This document shows, one piece after another, positions 11,593 to 19,540 of a DNA stretch of 45,968 nucleotides. The notes under the pieces were generated by a model. It was not told the DNA's origin, did no database searches, and saw only the letters and a list, made by a program, of their open reading frames with translations. A program made the translations under genes and the position numbers. Every line of letters begins with the position of its first letter. The first letter of the stretch is position 1. The stretch is from a virus: the IMG/VR virus record IMGVR_UViG_3300027852_000062, positions 1 to 45,968 of that record. One strand, 5' to 3'.

Positions 11593-11604
11593 GCATGTGG
11601 TATT
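11584..11604 (+). other. Constant-loop hairpin, copy 6 (loop variant TAAGCATGT)
   Basis: GATGCC/GGTATT (four Watson-Crick, two G-U) surrounds TAAGCATGT, with CTTC/GAAG just outside it. The single loop change, T to A at the third base, creates the TAA stop of the gene in which it sits, so the variant looks like a compromise between the motif and the reading frame. Confidence 0.6.
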
Positions 11605-11628
11605 AAGAAGAGGGAAGGGTAACACCTT

Positions 11629-11709
11629 ATGAAACAACATGTTCAATCACTGCGCCATTGGAGGTGCGGTAGGAAAGAGGAGGCTACTATAGATGATGTT
11701 CCTGGCAGC
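11629..11709 (+). CDS. Possible 27-residue peptide
   Basis: A short frame (MKQHVQSLRHWRCGRKEE...) follows AAGGGT at acceptable spacing and overlaps the start of the next small membrane gene. It is basic. Evidence is limited to the ribosome-binding site, and it may simply be a translational coupler. Confidence 0.25.
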
Positions 11710-11866
11710 TGAGTTCGGGTTAACTTTACCCGAGCTAAACCTCATGGTGTCTGGTTTAATAGGGACGCTTGTTAATGCTAAGACACTATTTTGTAACATA
11801 AGGTACTTGGAGAAAACCCCAGGTGCACAACTAAGATCTAACAAGACGAGATACATGCCGTCTTAA
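11693..11866 (+). CDS. 57-residue membrane-associated protein
   Basis: A short frame with the strongest Shine-Dalgarno of the region, GAGGAGG, nine bases before two adjacent ATGs. The N-terminal half is hydrophobic (LAAEFGLTLPELNLMVSGLIGTLV), the C-terminal half basic (RSNKTRYMPS). Its stop TAA overlaps the AAGGAG site of the next gene, a tight operon arrangement. No family is recognised; a small holin-like protein is possible. Confidence 0.55.
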   Translation: MMFLAAEFGLTLPELNLMVSGLIGTLVNAKTLFCNIRYLEKTPGAQLRSNKTRYMPS

Positions 11867-11878
11867 GGAGATACGCCT

Positions 11879-12151
11879 ATGATATTGGAAAGCGAAGGAG
11901 ACCCCTTTGAACACAGCAAAGGGAAGTCTATCCTTATGAAAGTTACACCTACTAAGCTGCATAAGTTTTATACCAAAGAAGCTTTTGTTGCTTGGAATGT
12001 GTCTAGTTGGTTTACTTTGTTTCAAGTCACAGCTCTTCAAAAGGTGTGGCCTTTAGTATCTACAAAAGTAATGACTTCCCTAACGTTAGTTAAGTCAGTG
12101 CTTAAGGATGTTAAAGATGCAGTTGTAGAGGCCATTCTTATTGGCACATAA
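11879..12151 (+). CDS. Small protein, unknown function
   Basis: A 90-residue protein with an AAGGAG site. The middle is aromatic and hydrophobic (FYTKEAFVAWNVSSWFTLFQVTALQKVW), and the C-terminus is a Val/Ala/Leu-rich amphipathic helix. It could be membrane-associated, but there is no clean span. A constant-loop hairpin follows its stop. Confidence 0.62.
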   Translation: MILESEGDPFEHSKGKSILMKVTPTKLHKFYTKEAFVAWNVSSWFTLFQVTALQKVWPLVSTKVMTSLTLVKSVLKDVKDAVVEAILIGT

Positions 12152-12168
12152 CGTAGTATCTTAGTGGG

Positions 12169-12199
12169 CAGCTTATGCCTTATGCATGTAGGTAAGCTG
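12169..12199 (+). other. Constant-loop hairpin, copy 7
   Basis: CCT/AGG, a two-base bulge, then CAGCTTA/TAAGCTG surrounds TATGCATGT. It stands 18 bases after the stop of the 90-residue gene and directly before a 15-bp perfect hairpin. Confidence 0.7.
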
Positions 12200-12220
12200 A
12201 CGTATAAAGATCGGACATGG

Positions 12221-12266
12221 ACAGTATCTTCTAGTGTAACTGGCAAACTATACTAGAAGATACTGT
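12221..12266 (+). other. Perfect 15-bp hairpin
   Basis: ACAGTATCTTCTAGT pairs without mismatch with ACTAGAAGATACTGT around a 16-base loop. There is no U-tract, and the next ribosome-binding site follows 20 bases later. It is long enough to be an RNase III substrate. A 15-bp inverted repeat could also bind protein as DNA. Confidence 0.7.
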
Positions 12267-12298
12267 TTATGATAGCCGATAACGTAGGAGGATTTATC

Positions 12299-12538
12299 AT
12301 GATCCACATGAAGCCTACCACTAAGAATGTAATAACTGCTCTAGAAGTAAATCTTAATGATGTAATGAAGGGGGAGCTGTACCAAGCTGTGATACGTGAG
12401 GAGCTGGACTATGTAGTTATCCAGTTCCCCTTCAAACGTAACTCAGATGGAGTCCCTACTTGGTCTGACATGCTCGTTACTGTATATAGTAATGGAGCAT
12501 TTGAGGAGAAGTACAAAGAGAAAGAAGACAGTAAGTAA
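12299..12538 (+). CDS. Small protein upstream of the replication operon
   Basis: A 79-residue protein starting seven bases after AGGAGG (MIHMKPTTKNV...). It is mixed alpha/beta in appearance with a charged C-terminal tail (EEKYKEKEDSK), has no recognised motif and is likely cytoplasmic. Confidence 0.65.
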   Translation: MIHMKPTTKNVITALEVNLNDVMKGELYQAVIREELDYVVIQFPFKRNSDGVPTWSDMLVTVYSNGAFEEKYKEKEDSK

Positions 12539-12594
12539 TAGCACTAAGCAGTACAATCACTAAACTTTTTCTATCTGCTTAGTTGTTCACTTGA

Positions 12595-12640
12595 ACTAAC
12601 TATTTAGTATAAGGTCTAATTTATACTAACTATTTAATAT
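12595..12640. repeat. Two 16-bp direct repeats before the primase gene
   Basis: ACTAACTATTTAGTAT (12595-12610) and ACTAACTATTTAATAT (12625-12640) differ by one base and start 30 bp apart, three helical turns. They sit in an AT-rich gap with ACTAAGCAG/CTGCTTAGT and GTTGTTCA/TGAACAAC inverted repeats around them. The position ahead of the replication genes suggests a regulator site or a replication origin. Confidence 0.5.
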
Positions 12641-12679
12641 CTGAACAACTTGAACCTTGTTTCTTAAGGGAAGAAAAAG

Positions 12680-14407
12680 ATGAGTAAAATCATAGGTGAT
12701 ACATTCTGTCCTACTTGTAGATCTGAAGGTAGAGACATTACAGGAAACCACTTAATACTTTATGAAGATGGTGGTTCTTATTGTAACAGATGTGGATACA
12801 CCTCTATTAAGAATAAGACTATTCATTCAATTCCTAAGGTATCAAGTACTATGAGTACAGCTGTAAATGATGTAGAGAACTTCACCCTCTGTCCAATAGT
12901 AGACCTACTGGATAGAGGACTAACTCTATCTACTGCACAGAGGTATCAGGTTAGAAGCATAGTCAACCAGTCCAATGGTACTGACTATGAGGCTAGGCTC
13001 TTACCTCTGTCCAAAGATGGAAAGATAACAGGCTATAAGAAGAGGGATGTAGCAGTTAAATCTTTCTCCTGTATAGGAGATTGCAAAGATACAGAACTCT
13101 TTGGCCAATCAATAGTTCCACCTAATGGTAAAAAGATATTCATAACTGAAGGTGAGTACGATGCAATGTCTTTGTACCAAGTCCTAAAAGAATCCAGTTC
13201 TATCCATGACTGGGAACCCCCCGTACTATCTCTAAGCAAAGGTTCAGCTAGTGCAGCTGCTGAGATAACCAAAGCTTACGACTACCTAGATACATTCGAA
13301 CAAATCATATTCGTATTCGATCAAGATGAAGCAGGTAAGAAGGCTCTTGATGAAGCGTGTATGGTCCTACCTCATAAATCTTATACAACTAAACTAACTC
13401 TTAATGATCCAAATGAAATGCTAATGCAAGGCTTAGGCTCTGAGCTTAAGTGGGCTTGCATGAAGCACTTTACTCGTTACCAACCTGACAACATAGTCGA
13501 TGGTGCAGATACCTGGGAAGCATACAAAGATGCTAACTCAGCTACGTGCTACTCGTACCCTCCCTCTATGCCTGAGCTTAATGCTAAGACGTACGGTGTA
13601 CGCTTAGGTAGCATAGTAACTGTCACCTCAGGCAGTGGCTGTGGTAAGACTCAGTTCATGCGTGAACTTAAGTACCATTTTTTTAAAACTACTAAATTCA
13701 AAATAGCAGACATAGCACTCGAAGAAGGCCTAGGTGATACAGTATCAGGTATCATGTCTGTCCACCTCAACAAAAGATTGCATCTCCCTGATATAACTAT
13801 ACCTGAACAAGATGAAAGAGATGCACACTCCTACCTATTTGATAGTCATCGCTGGTCTTTCTATGACCACTTCGGCGGTATGGATGACTCTAACCTATTT
13901 AATAAGATAAGATATTTTGCAGCTACAGGACACAACCTAATCTTTCTAGATCATCTCTCTATTATTGTATCAGAATATGCAGCTGAAGGAAATGAAAGGG
14001 AACGAATAGATACTATCATGTCTAAGCTAGCTAAGCTGGCCAAAGAATTAGACATCTGTATCTTCTTAGTAGTACACCTTAGAAAGACTAGTACATATGG
14101 TTCTTCCTTTGAAGAAGGATTAGTACCTAGCTTAGATGATCTACGTGGTAGTGGTTCTCTTAAGCAGTTAAGCTGGGATGTCATTGCCCTCTCTAGGAAC
14201 CAGCAGCACTATGATAATTACTGTGCTAATACTTCACTTATAACTGTACTTAAGTGTAGGTTTACAGGGAGGACAGGACCTACAGATTACTTACATTTTG
14301 TAGAGAGTACAGGACGTATGGTTAATACAGATAAGCCAGAGAACTATGACAACTCAGATAAAGATGAGTCTAATAAATTTAATACTAGTAAAGCAAACAT
14401 AGGGTAA
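12680..14407 (+). CDS. DNA primase-helicase, T7 gp4 type
   Basis: A 575-residue replicative protein, close to T7 gp4 (566). In order: zinc-binding C10-x2-C13 and C35-x2-C38, a TOPRIM fold (TEGEYDAMS near residue 156 and VFDQDEAGKK near 212), and a RecA/DnaB-type helicase with Walker A SGSGCGKT (317-324) and Walker B LIFLDH (420-425). A conserved RGSGSLKQLSWDV segment lies near residue 494. It synthesises primers and unwinds the fork for the gp5-type polymerase downstream. A GGGAAGA site precedes the start. It opens the replication operon, which then runs with short gaps and overlaps to about 20.1 kb. Confidence 0.96.
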   Translation: MSKIIGDTFCPTCRSEGRDITGNHLILYEDGGSYCNRCGYTSIKNKTIHSIPKVSSTMSTAVNDVENFTLCPIVDLLDRGLTLSTAQRYQVRSIVNQSNGTDYEARLLPLSKDGKITGYKKRDVAVKSFSCIGDCKDTELFGQSIVPPNGKKIFITEGEYDAMSLYQVLKESSSIHDWEPPVLSLSKGSASAAAEITKAYDYLDTFEQIIFVFDQDEAGKKALDEACMVLPHKSYTTKLTLNDPNEMLMQGLGSELKWACMKHFTRYQPDNIVDGADTWEAYKDANSATCYSYPPSMPELNAKTYGVRLGSIVTVTSGSGCGKTQFMRELKYHFFKTTKFKIADIALEEGLGDTVSGIMSVHLNKRLHLPDITIPEQDERDAHSYLFDSHRWSFYDHFGGMDDSNLFNKIRYFAATGHNLIFLDHLSIIVSEYAAEGNERERIDTIMSKLAKLAKELDICIFLVVHLRKTSTYGSSFEEGLVPSLDDLRGSGSLKQLSWDVIALSRNQQHYDNYCANTSLITVLKCRFTGRTGPTDYLHFVESTGRMVNTDKPENYDNSDKDESNKFNTSKANIG

Positions 14408-14413
14408 AAGAAG

Positions 14414-14788
14414 ATGAGATACTATAGAGAATTAAATATAGACGAGAAGGTACAGTTGTTTAGGGACTGGCTAGAAGATGGTGAGGTTGAGTTTATGACT
14501 AACTTCTTCAGAGATTGGAAACTAACTAGCATTCCTTGCTGGAATAGAGATGCATGCTATAGGAAGAAAGAAGTATCATACCCTGCCTCTGTTGATTGGA
14601 GCCATGTGTCAAGTAAATATGACTATTTAATTTGTGATGAAGGTTACTTCGGAGGGTACGAAATGCGTTTGTGTTCTAACTCTACCTTTAAAAGCAGCTT
14701 ATATTCTATATCTACAAAACCATTTGCCTCTTTTAAAGAGGGTGAAGGTAAGCTTAAGTATGAAACGGTAAGTAGATATGACAGCTAA
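14414..14788 (+). CDS. Hypothetical protein in the replication operon
   Basis: A 124-residue protein, aromatic-rich with four scattered cysteines (FFRDWKLTSIPCWNRDACYRKK). No known domain can be recognised. It lies six bases after the primase-helicase stop and overlaps the next gene by 11 bases, so it is translated with the replication genes. Confidence 0.7.
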   Translation: MRYYRELNIDEKVQLFRDWLEDGEVEFMTNFFRDWKLTSIPCWNRDACYRKKEVSYPASVDWSHVSSKYDYLICDEGYFGGYEMRLCSNSTFKSSLYSISTKPFASFKEGEGKLKYETVSRYDS

Positions 14789-14978
14789 ACAAGAGCTACT
14801 TATCTTAAACTGTACTGATAGTCGTATGTGGTACTCGAACCTAGTAGGAGAAAGAGTACTCTTCATAAGAGATACAGGGTATGACTATCTAAGTAGAGAA
14901 CCAGCAGGGTATACTAACATTGTACTGTATAAAGATGCTGTATTGGTTGATATCTTAGAGGAGGATCAAGATGAATGA
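14778..14978 (+). CDS. Hypothetical small protein in the replication operon
   Basis: A 66-residue acidic protein beginning within the end of the previous gene and ending LEEDQDE. It looks like a small beta-rich fold (ERVLFIRDTGYDYL...YTNIVLYKDAVLVDI). The function is unknown. It overlaps the next start by eight bases. Confidence 0.65.
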   Translation: MTAKQELLILNCTDSRMWYSNLVGERVLFIRDTGYDYLSREPAGYTNIVLYKDAVLVDILEEDQDE

Positions 14979-15159
14979 GTATAAAGTCAAGTGTACCTAC
15001 TCAGACTCAGATATAAAATACTATACAGTCTATGCTGTTACACCTGAAGAAGCTAAGAGAAGAGTAGCTGAAGGTCTAATAGAGAATGAGTATGACCTAG
15101 ATTCAATAGACTTTATACTGTCTTGTCTTACTGCTGAAGAGGTTGATAGGTTTATATGA
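14971..15159 (+). CDS. Hypothetical small protein in the replication operon
   Basis: A 62-residue protein with GAGGAGG before its ATG. The pattern (YKVKCTYSDS...YYTVYAVTPEEAKRRVAEGL) resembles small phage proteins with a beta-hairpin followed by an AxxEAxxR helix. Similar ones appear again at 17.0 and 18.9 kb, suggesting a family of related accessory proteins. The stop overlaps the polymerase start (ATGA). Confidence 0.65.
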   Translation: MNEYKVKCTYSDSDIKYYTVYAVTPEEAKRRVAEGLIENEYDLDSIDFILSCLTAEEVDRFI

Positions 15160-17018
15160 GACTAGTCTTTGACATAGAAGCAGATGGACTCCTAGATGGA
15201 GCTACTACTATCTGGTGTATAGTGTGTAAAGATATAGATACAGGTGCTACTTACTCTACATTCAAAGATTACTTAGATAACCAAGATGGCATGTACCATA
15301 AGTCAGCATCAAGTATGAGTGACATACTGAGACTACTAACAGAAGCTAAGGAGATTATAGGGCACAACATAATAGGATACGATATACCTTTACTAGATAA
15401 GCTAATAGGATGGAAGCCGAGTAAAGGTACTAAGATAACAGACACTCTAGTAATGTCAAGACTGCTTAACCCTGATAGGTCATCACCTATAGGTATCAAA
15501 GGTGGACACAGTCTTGATGCATGGGGTAAAAGATTAGGGAAAAGGAAACCAAAGCATGAAGATTGGACTAAGTTTAGTAAAGAAATGTTGCACAGGTGTA
15601 CTGAAGACGTTGAGATTAACCACTTGGTACTTGATCAGCTTACCCTTGAGGCTAGCGATCATGATTGGACTAGTAGCCTTAAGCTTGAGCATGATGTTGC
15701 TAGTATTATTGCCAAGCAAGCTAGATCAGGAGTTTATTTTGACATCGGAGCAGCGACTACACTACTTACTGACCTCGACAATAAACTATCTAAGATCGAC
15801 GAAGCTCTACTCTTATCTCTCCCGAAAACTGTAGTAAGAGGTACTACTATAGCTAAGCCTTTCAATGTTACAGGCAAGCACAGCATGAGAGTACAGTCTT
15901 GGTATGAGGATGAAGGGTATGAAGTTGTAGCTGGTCCATTTAGTAAGGTAGGGTTTACAGAGTTCAATCTTAATAGTGATAAGAAGATTAAAGAGTTTCT
16001 ATTAGAAGAAGGATGGGTACCTACTGAATGGAACTATGTAAAGGACAAAGAACAAGCCACAGGGTACCGTAGGACGTCCCCTAAGCTCACTGAGGACTCG
16101 TTTGACTCTATACAAGGGGGTATGCCAGCCTCTATTAAAGAACGTCTCCTGATCAAGCACAGGCGCTCCTGCTTGAAGTCCTTAAAGAACGATAAGAAGG
16201 GCCTACTTAATAACATAAGACCTGATGGTACTATCCCTGCTGATGCTAACCCTTGTGGTACTAACACAGGTAGAATGACTCACATGACTGTAGTCAATAT
16301 ACCTAGAGCTGGTACTCTGTATGGCAAAGAGATGAGGTCTCTGTTCATACCTAGGCCAGGTAGAATATTTGTAGGGCATGATGCTAAAGGGATAGAGTTA
16401 CGTATGCTAGCTCACTACATAGATGACTACCTCTATACACAGGAGATACTGACTGGTGACATACATAACTATAATCAAGGACTCGCTGGACTACCGACTA
16501 GGGACGATGCTAAGACTTTCATCTATGCTTTTATATATGGTGCAGGGGATCAGAAGCTCGGATCTATCATTGGAGGAACAAAGAGAGACGGTACTGACAT
16601 ACGTAATAAGTTCCTTACAGCTAACCCAAGACTTGAGCAGCTTATTAACTCAACTAAAAGAGAGTCTGGAAAAGGATACTTACTCGGGTTAGACGGTAGA
16701 AAGGTATGGATGAGAAGAGGAGACGATGGTAGGATCATGAGGCATAAGGCTCTTAACACTAGGCTACAATCTGGTGGAGCTGTAGTCATGAAGAAGAGTA
16801 TAGTACTGCTAGACCAATGGGTAAGAGAGGAGAACCTTGACAGTATAAAAGTAATAGATATGCATGATGAAGGACAATACGATGTTGCACCTAAAGATGT
16901 AGAGAGACATAAGGAACTTGCTGAGAAGAGTATAGTCGAAGCTGGTAAGTATTACAATCTGAATATACCTTTAGCTGCTGATGTCAAGTCAGGGAGTAGT
17001 TGGTATGAGACACACTAG
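15156..17018 (+). CDS. DNA polymerase, family A, T7 gp5 type
   Basis: A 620-residue polymerase (T7 gp5 is 704). The N-terminal 3'-5' exonuclease begins with FDIEADGL (residues 5-12). The polymerase domain has motif A HDAKGIELRML (near 408), motif B TRDDAKTFIYAFIYGAG (near 447-463, almost the T7 sequence) and motif C MHDE (near 569). The O-helix residue equivalent to E. coli F762 is tyrosine, as in T7, which fits a virulent lifestyle. It acts with the primase-helicase at the fork. I see no thioredoxin gene; a host factor may serve. The start overlaps the previous stop. Confidence 0.97.
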   Translation: MRLVFDIEADGLLDGATTIWCIVCKDIDTGATYSTFKDYLDNQDGMYHKSASSMSDILRLLTEAKEIIGHNIIGYDIPLLDKLIGWKPSKGTKITDTLVMSRLLNPDRSSPIGIKGGHSLDAWGKRLGKRKPKHEDWTKFSKEMLHRCTEDVEINHLVLDQLTLEASDHDWTSSLKLEHDVASIIAKQARSGVYFDIGAATTLLTDLDNKLSKIDEALLLSLPKTVVRGTTIAKPFNVTGKHSMRVQSWYEDEGYEVVAGPFSKVGFTEFNLNSDKKIKEFLLEEGWVPTEWNYVKDKEQATGYRRTSPKLTEDSFDSIQGGMPASIKERLLIKHRRSCLKSLKNDKKGLLNNIRPDGTIPADANPCGTNTGRMTHMTVVNIPRAGTLYGKEMRSLFIPRPGRIFVGHDAKGIELRMLAHYIDDYLYTQEILTGDIHNYNQGLAGLPTRDDAKTFIYAFIYGAGDQKLGSIIGGTKRDGTDIRNKFLTANPRLEQLINSTKRESGKGYLLGLDGRKVWMRRGDDGRIMRHKALNTRLQSGGAVVMKKSIVLLDQWVREENLDSIKVIDMHDEGQYDVAPKDVERHKELAEKSIVEAGKYYNLNIPLAADVKSGSSWYETH

Positions 17019-17036
17019 AGATAGAGAACTAAACAA

Positions 17037-17240
17037 ATGGAAAAGAAATATAAAGTACTAGATGATTATGTAGTAAGAGAAGAAGATCACAGTCCATCCT
17101 TCTCAACCAAAGAGGAAGCTACTGATTACGCTGTCAAAAATATAAGAGACTTTAACTACAATAACAAATATGTAGTCAAGGTAGAGACATGTGTAAGTAA
17201 AGTTATGCCTGTGCTTGAAACAAAAATAGAGGAACTATAA
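17037..17240 (+). CDS. Hypothetical small protein in the replication operon
   Basis: A 67-residue protein with the pattern KYKVLDDYVV...FSTKEEATDYAVKNI, similar in style to the neighbouring 62- and 72-residue proteins (beta-strand, then an EEA helix). No function is known. Its TAA overlaps the ATG of the next gene. Confidence 0.65.
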   Translation: MEKKYKVLDDYVVREEDHSPSFSTKEEATDYAVKNIRDFNYNNKYVVKVETCVSKVMPVLETKIEEL

Positions 17241-17812
17241 TGCAAACAAGATACCAAGAAGCACAAGCTAAAGAGCAACCAGTAGAAGGTACACACTTGG
17301 CTCGACTAGTAGGCATAATCGATATGGGTCTTAGACCTGAATGGATGTATCTAGGTGAGAAGCAGAAAGCTGAGTACCAACTAGAGTTAGTGTATGAACT
17401 AGTAGGCTGCCTTATGGAAGATGGTAGACCTTTCCATGTATCAGAGCTAGTGAAGAATAAGCTCAGCAGAGACATGGACAGTGATAAGATAACTAACCTT
17501 ACAAGGCGTATCAAAGCACTAGGTGGTAACCAAGATGATCTTACTTCTAACTTAGATAAGACTTGTCAAGTTACTATAAGACCTAATAAGAATGGCAGCG
17601 GGTATATGCAGATAGCTGGACAGTATGGTGTATCTCCTATAGCTAGTGGTACTAATGTTAAAGAGCTAGTTAATCCTACTTATGTGTTTGACCTAGAGAA
17701 ACCTGACCTAGACATATTCTTAAACTTCCCAGAGTTTAAACAGAATAGAATCAAAGAGAACCTAGAGTTCAAAGGGTCTGCACTTCAAACTATGTTAGAT
17801 AGGATCTCCTAA
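17240..17812 (+). CDS. Putative single-stranded DNA-binding protein
   Basis: A 190-residue protein with an AGAGGA site. The N-terminal EGTHLARLVGIIDMGLRPEWMYLGEKQKAEYQLELVYEL is the strand pattern seen in phage proteins annotated as DUF669-like or single-stranded DNA-binding, which begin with a 'ARLVGIIDLG' strand. It lies between polymerase and exonuclease, where a gp2.5 equivalent is expected and otherwise missing. The T7 gp2.5 acidic C-terminal tail is absent, so this call is by pattern and context only. Confidence 0.5.
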   Translation: MQTRYQEAQAKEQPVEGTHLARLVGIIDMGLRPEWMYLGEKQKAEYQLELVYELVGCLMEDGRPFHVSELVKNKLSRDMDSDKITNLTRRIKALGGNQDDLTSNLDKTCQVTIRPNKNGSGYMQIAGQYGVSPIASGTNVKELVNPTYVFDLEKPDLDIFLNFPEFKQNRIKENLEFKGSALQTMLDRIS

Positions 17813-17814
17813 AC

Positions 17815-18120
17815 ATGGTTACTAATAGCTTACAAGTGCTTGTAGAAGCTTTCGCAAAGATGATCCCGTTAGCTGAGAAGGCTAACAGAGATGGTTACTC
17901 TTTTAATCTGTCATTTGTTCCTGGTAAAGCCAAATTAGATGCACAAGATCTTTACTCTAATTATAGTCTGGAGGTTACTAGACTAGATGAGTTTAATAAA
18001 AAGATTAAAAATAAAAAGCTTGCAGAGGAAGCAGATGTTGAATTTAACAAACTGACTAGGGCCTATGTGTACAGAGAGTACACACCTTTAACCCTGGCTG
18101 AGCTAGGCGTAGAGGTATGA
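17815..18120 (+). CDS. Hypothetical protein in the replication operon
   Basis: A 101-residue, mostly helical protein (LVEAFAKMIPLAEKANRDGYSF) with a Lys-rich middle (KKIKNKKLAEEADVEF). No motif is recognised. It is two bases from the previous gene and overlaps the exonuclease start by four (ATGA). Confidence 0.65.
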   Translation: MVTNSLQVLVEAFAKMIPLAEKANRDGYSFNLSFVPGKAKLDAQDLYSNYSLEVTRLDEFNKKIKNKKLAEEADVEFNKLTRAYVYREYTPLTLAELGVEV

Positions 18121-18923
18121 AAGTTCTAATAGATGCTGATCGTATACCTTATGCACTAGGTAGTGCTAAGAATGATTCAGGTACTGATTACCTTAAGTGG
18201 CCTTATGTTAAAGCTAGAGTAGACTCTATGATAGAGAAGGTAATAGAGGAGTGTAAGGCTGATACACATACGCTGTACCTTACAGAGAGCTCCTCTAACT
18301 TCAGATTAGACTACGCTAAGATACTACCATACAAAGGTACAAGGCCTACTGAGAAGCCTTATCACTTCCTTAAGATACGTGAGTACTTACTAGAGCACTG
18401 TGATGCTGTACTGTGTAAAGGTATAGAAGCTGATGATCAACTAGGGATAGAGCAGTACAAGTCCTATGTTGTAAGTGAAGCTTCTAATATACACATGGTA
18501 CTAGAAGGATCTAAGATAGATACCAAGTATAGTACTATTATATCCAGTGTAGACAAGGACCTAGATAATATACCTGGTCTACATCATAGTCCTCTGACTA
18601 AGGAAGTATACTTCGTATCTGAGTTAGAGGCTATAAGAAACTTCTATAAGCAGATGCTCACTGGTGATACAGTAGATAATATCTTAGGGTTGTATGGTAT
18701 AGGTAAGAAGTCTGCTCATCTTAGTAACATAGATAAGCTTACACAAGAGCTTGATATGTACAGCTATGTAAGACACTTGTATAAGAAGTACTTTGGTTCC
18801 TTCTGGTACATCTACATGGTAGAGAATGGTATACTACTCTGGATGCTAAGAGAGCCACTAGGTGAAGTACATCCTATACTTACTAAGTTTAAAGAGTTCG
18901 AAGGAGAAGACAATGTCAACTAG
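18117..18923 (+). CDS. 5'-3' exonuclease, T7 gp6 / FEN type
   Basis: A 268-residue nuclease (T7 gp6 is 300). Metal-binding acidic positions of the FEN family are visible in order: LIDADRI (4-10), EADDQLG (near 104), SSVDKDLDNIPG (near 143) and TGDTVDNI, followed by a helix-hairpin-helix GLYGIGKKSA (near 191-200). Its roles are removal of RNA primers, degradation of host DNA and recombination. It is part of the replication operon and overlaps the next gene's start. Confidence 0.93.
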   Translation: MKVLIDADRIPYALGSAKNDSGTDYLKWPYVKARVDSMIEKVIEECKADTHTLYLTESSSNFRLDYAKILPYKGTRPTEKPYHFLKIREYLLEHCDAVLCKGIEADDQLGIEQYKSYVVSEASNIHMVLEGSKIDTKYSTIISSVDKDLDNIPGLHHSPLTKEVYFVSELEAIRNFYKQMLTGDTVDNILGLYGIGKKSAHLSNIDKLTQELDMYSYVRHLYKKYFGSFWYIYMVENGILLWMLREPLGEVHPILTKFKEFEGEDNVN

Positions 18924-19131
18924 TAAAATGAATAAGTATCTAGTAACAGCAGAACGAGCAGGGTATTGTAGAGAGTATGATATATACGAAGTAGAAGCTG
19001 AATCTGAAGAGAAGGCAAAGAAAGGTTACTGGAATGGCCGATTCATAGATGAAGAGATCATCATAGATGACAGAGAGCTTGATAGTTTGAAAGTAGAATT
19101 AGTTGAAGATGAAGAAACACTTAAAGAGTAA
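18913..19131 (+). CDS. Hypothetical small acidic protein
   Basis: A 72-residue protein started at the ATG six bases after AAGGAG, inside the end of the exonuclease gene. The sequence KYLVTAERAGYCREYDIYEVEAESEEKAKKGYW again shows the strand-plus-EEA-helix style of the other small operon proteins. It ends acidic and overlaps the endonuclease gene. Confidence 0.65.
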   Translation: MSTSKMNKYLVTAERAGYCREYDIYEVEAESEEKAKKGYWNGRFIDEEIIIDDRELDSLKVELVEDEETLKE

Positions 19132-19537
19132 GTACAGGTCAGGCTTAGAAGAAGATATAGCTAAGCAGCTTAATAGAACTAAGACTGTAGAGTATCTTTA
19201 TGAACCTAAGGAAGGTAAGATTCCTTGGTTCAAGCCTGGTAGTAAGCACCTATACACACCTGACTTCTGGATAAGGAATAAGAGTAATGGCAAGATCATC
19301 TGCATCGAGACGAAAGGCATCTGGGACTATGAGGACAGGTTCAAACACCTCCTCATTAAGAGACTCTATCCAGACCTTGATATTAGATTCGTATTCACCA
19401 GAAGTTCTACAAGAACTAGCAAAGGAGCAAAGCAAACTTATGCAGACATTTGCTCAGGGAAAGGAAGGGGTATCTTCAAAGGTATAACTTGGAAGTATGC
19501 TAATAAGAAGATACCTGAAGAGTGGCTTAAGGAGTAA
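19109..19537 (+). CDS. Endonuclease I, Holliday junction resolvase, T7 gp3 type
   Basis: A 142-residue enzyme (T7 gp3 is 149) with obvious similarity: KYRSGLEEDIAKQL, HLYTPDFW, ETKGIWDYEDRFKHLLIK, DLDIRFVF and IPEEWLKE. The PD-(D/E)xK catalytic set is present as E14, D52, E67 and K69, matching T7 E20, D55, E65 and K67. It resolves branched DNA before packaging and degrades host DNA. I use the ATG; a TTG two codons upstream is also possible. It overlaps the preceding gene by 23 bases. Confidence 0.95.
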   Translation: MKKHLKSKYRSGLEEDIAKQLNRTKTVEYLYEPKEGKIPWFKPGSKHLYTPDFWIRNKSNGKIICIETKGIWDYEDRFKHLLIKRLYPDLDIRFVFTRSSTRTSKGAKQTYADICSGKGRGIFKGITWKYANKKIPEEWLKE

Positions 19538-19540
19538 GAT

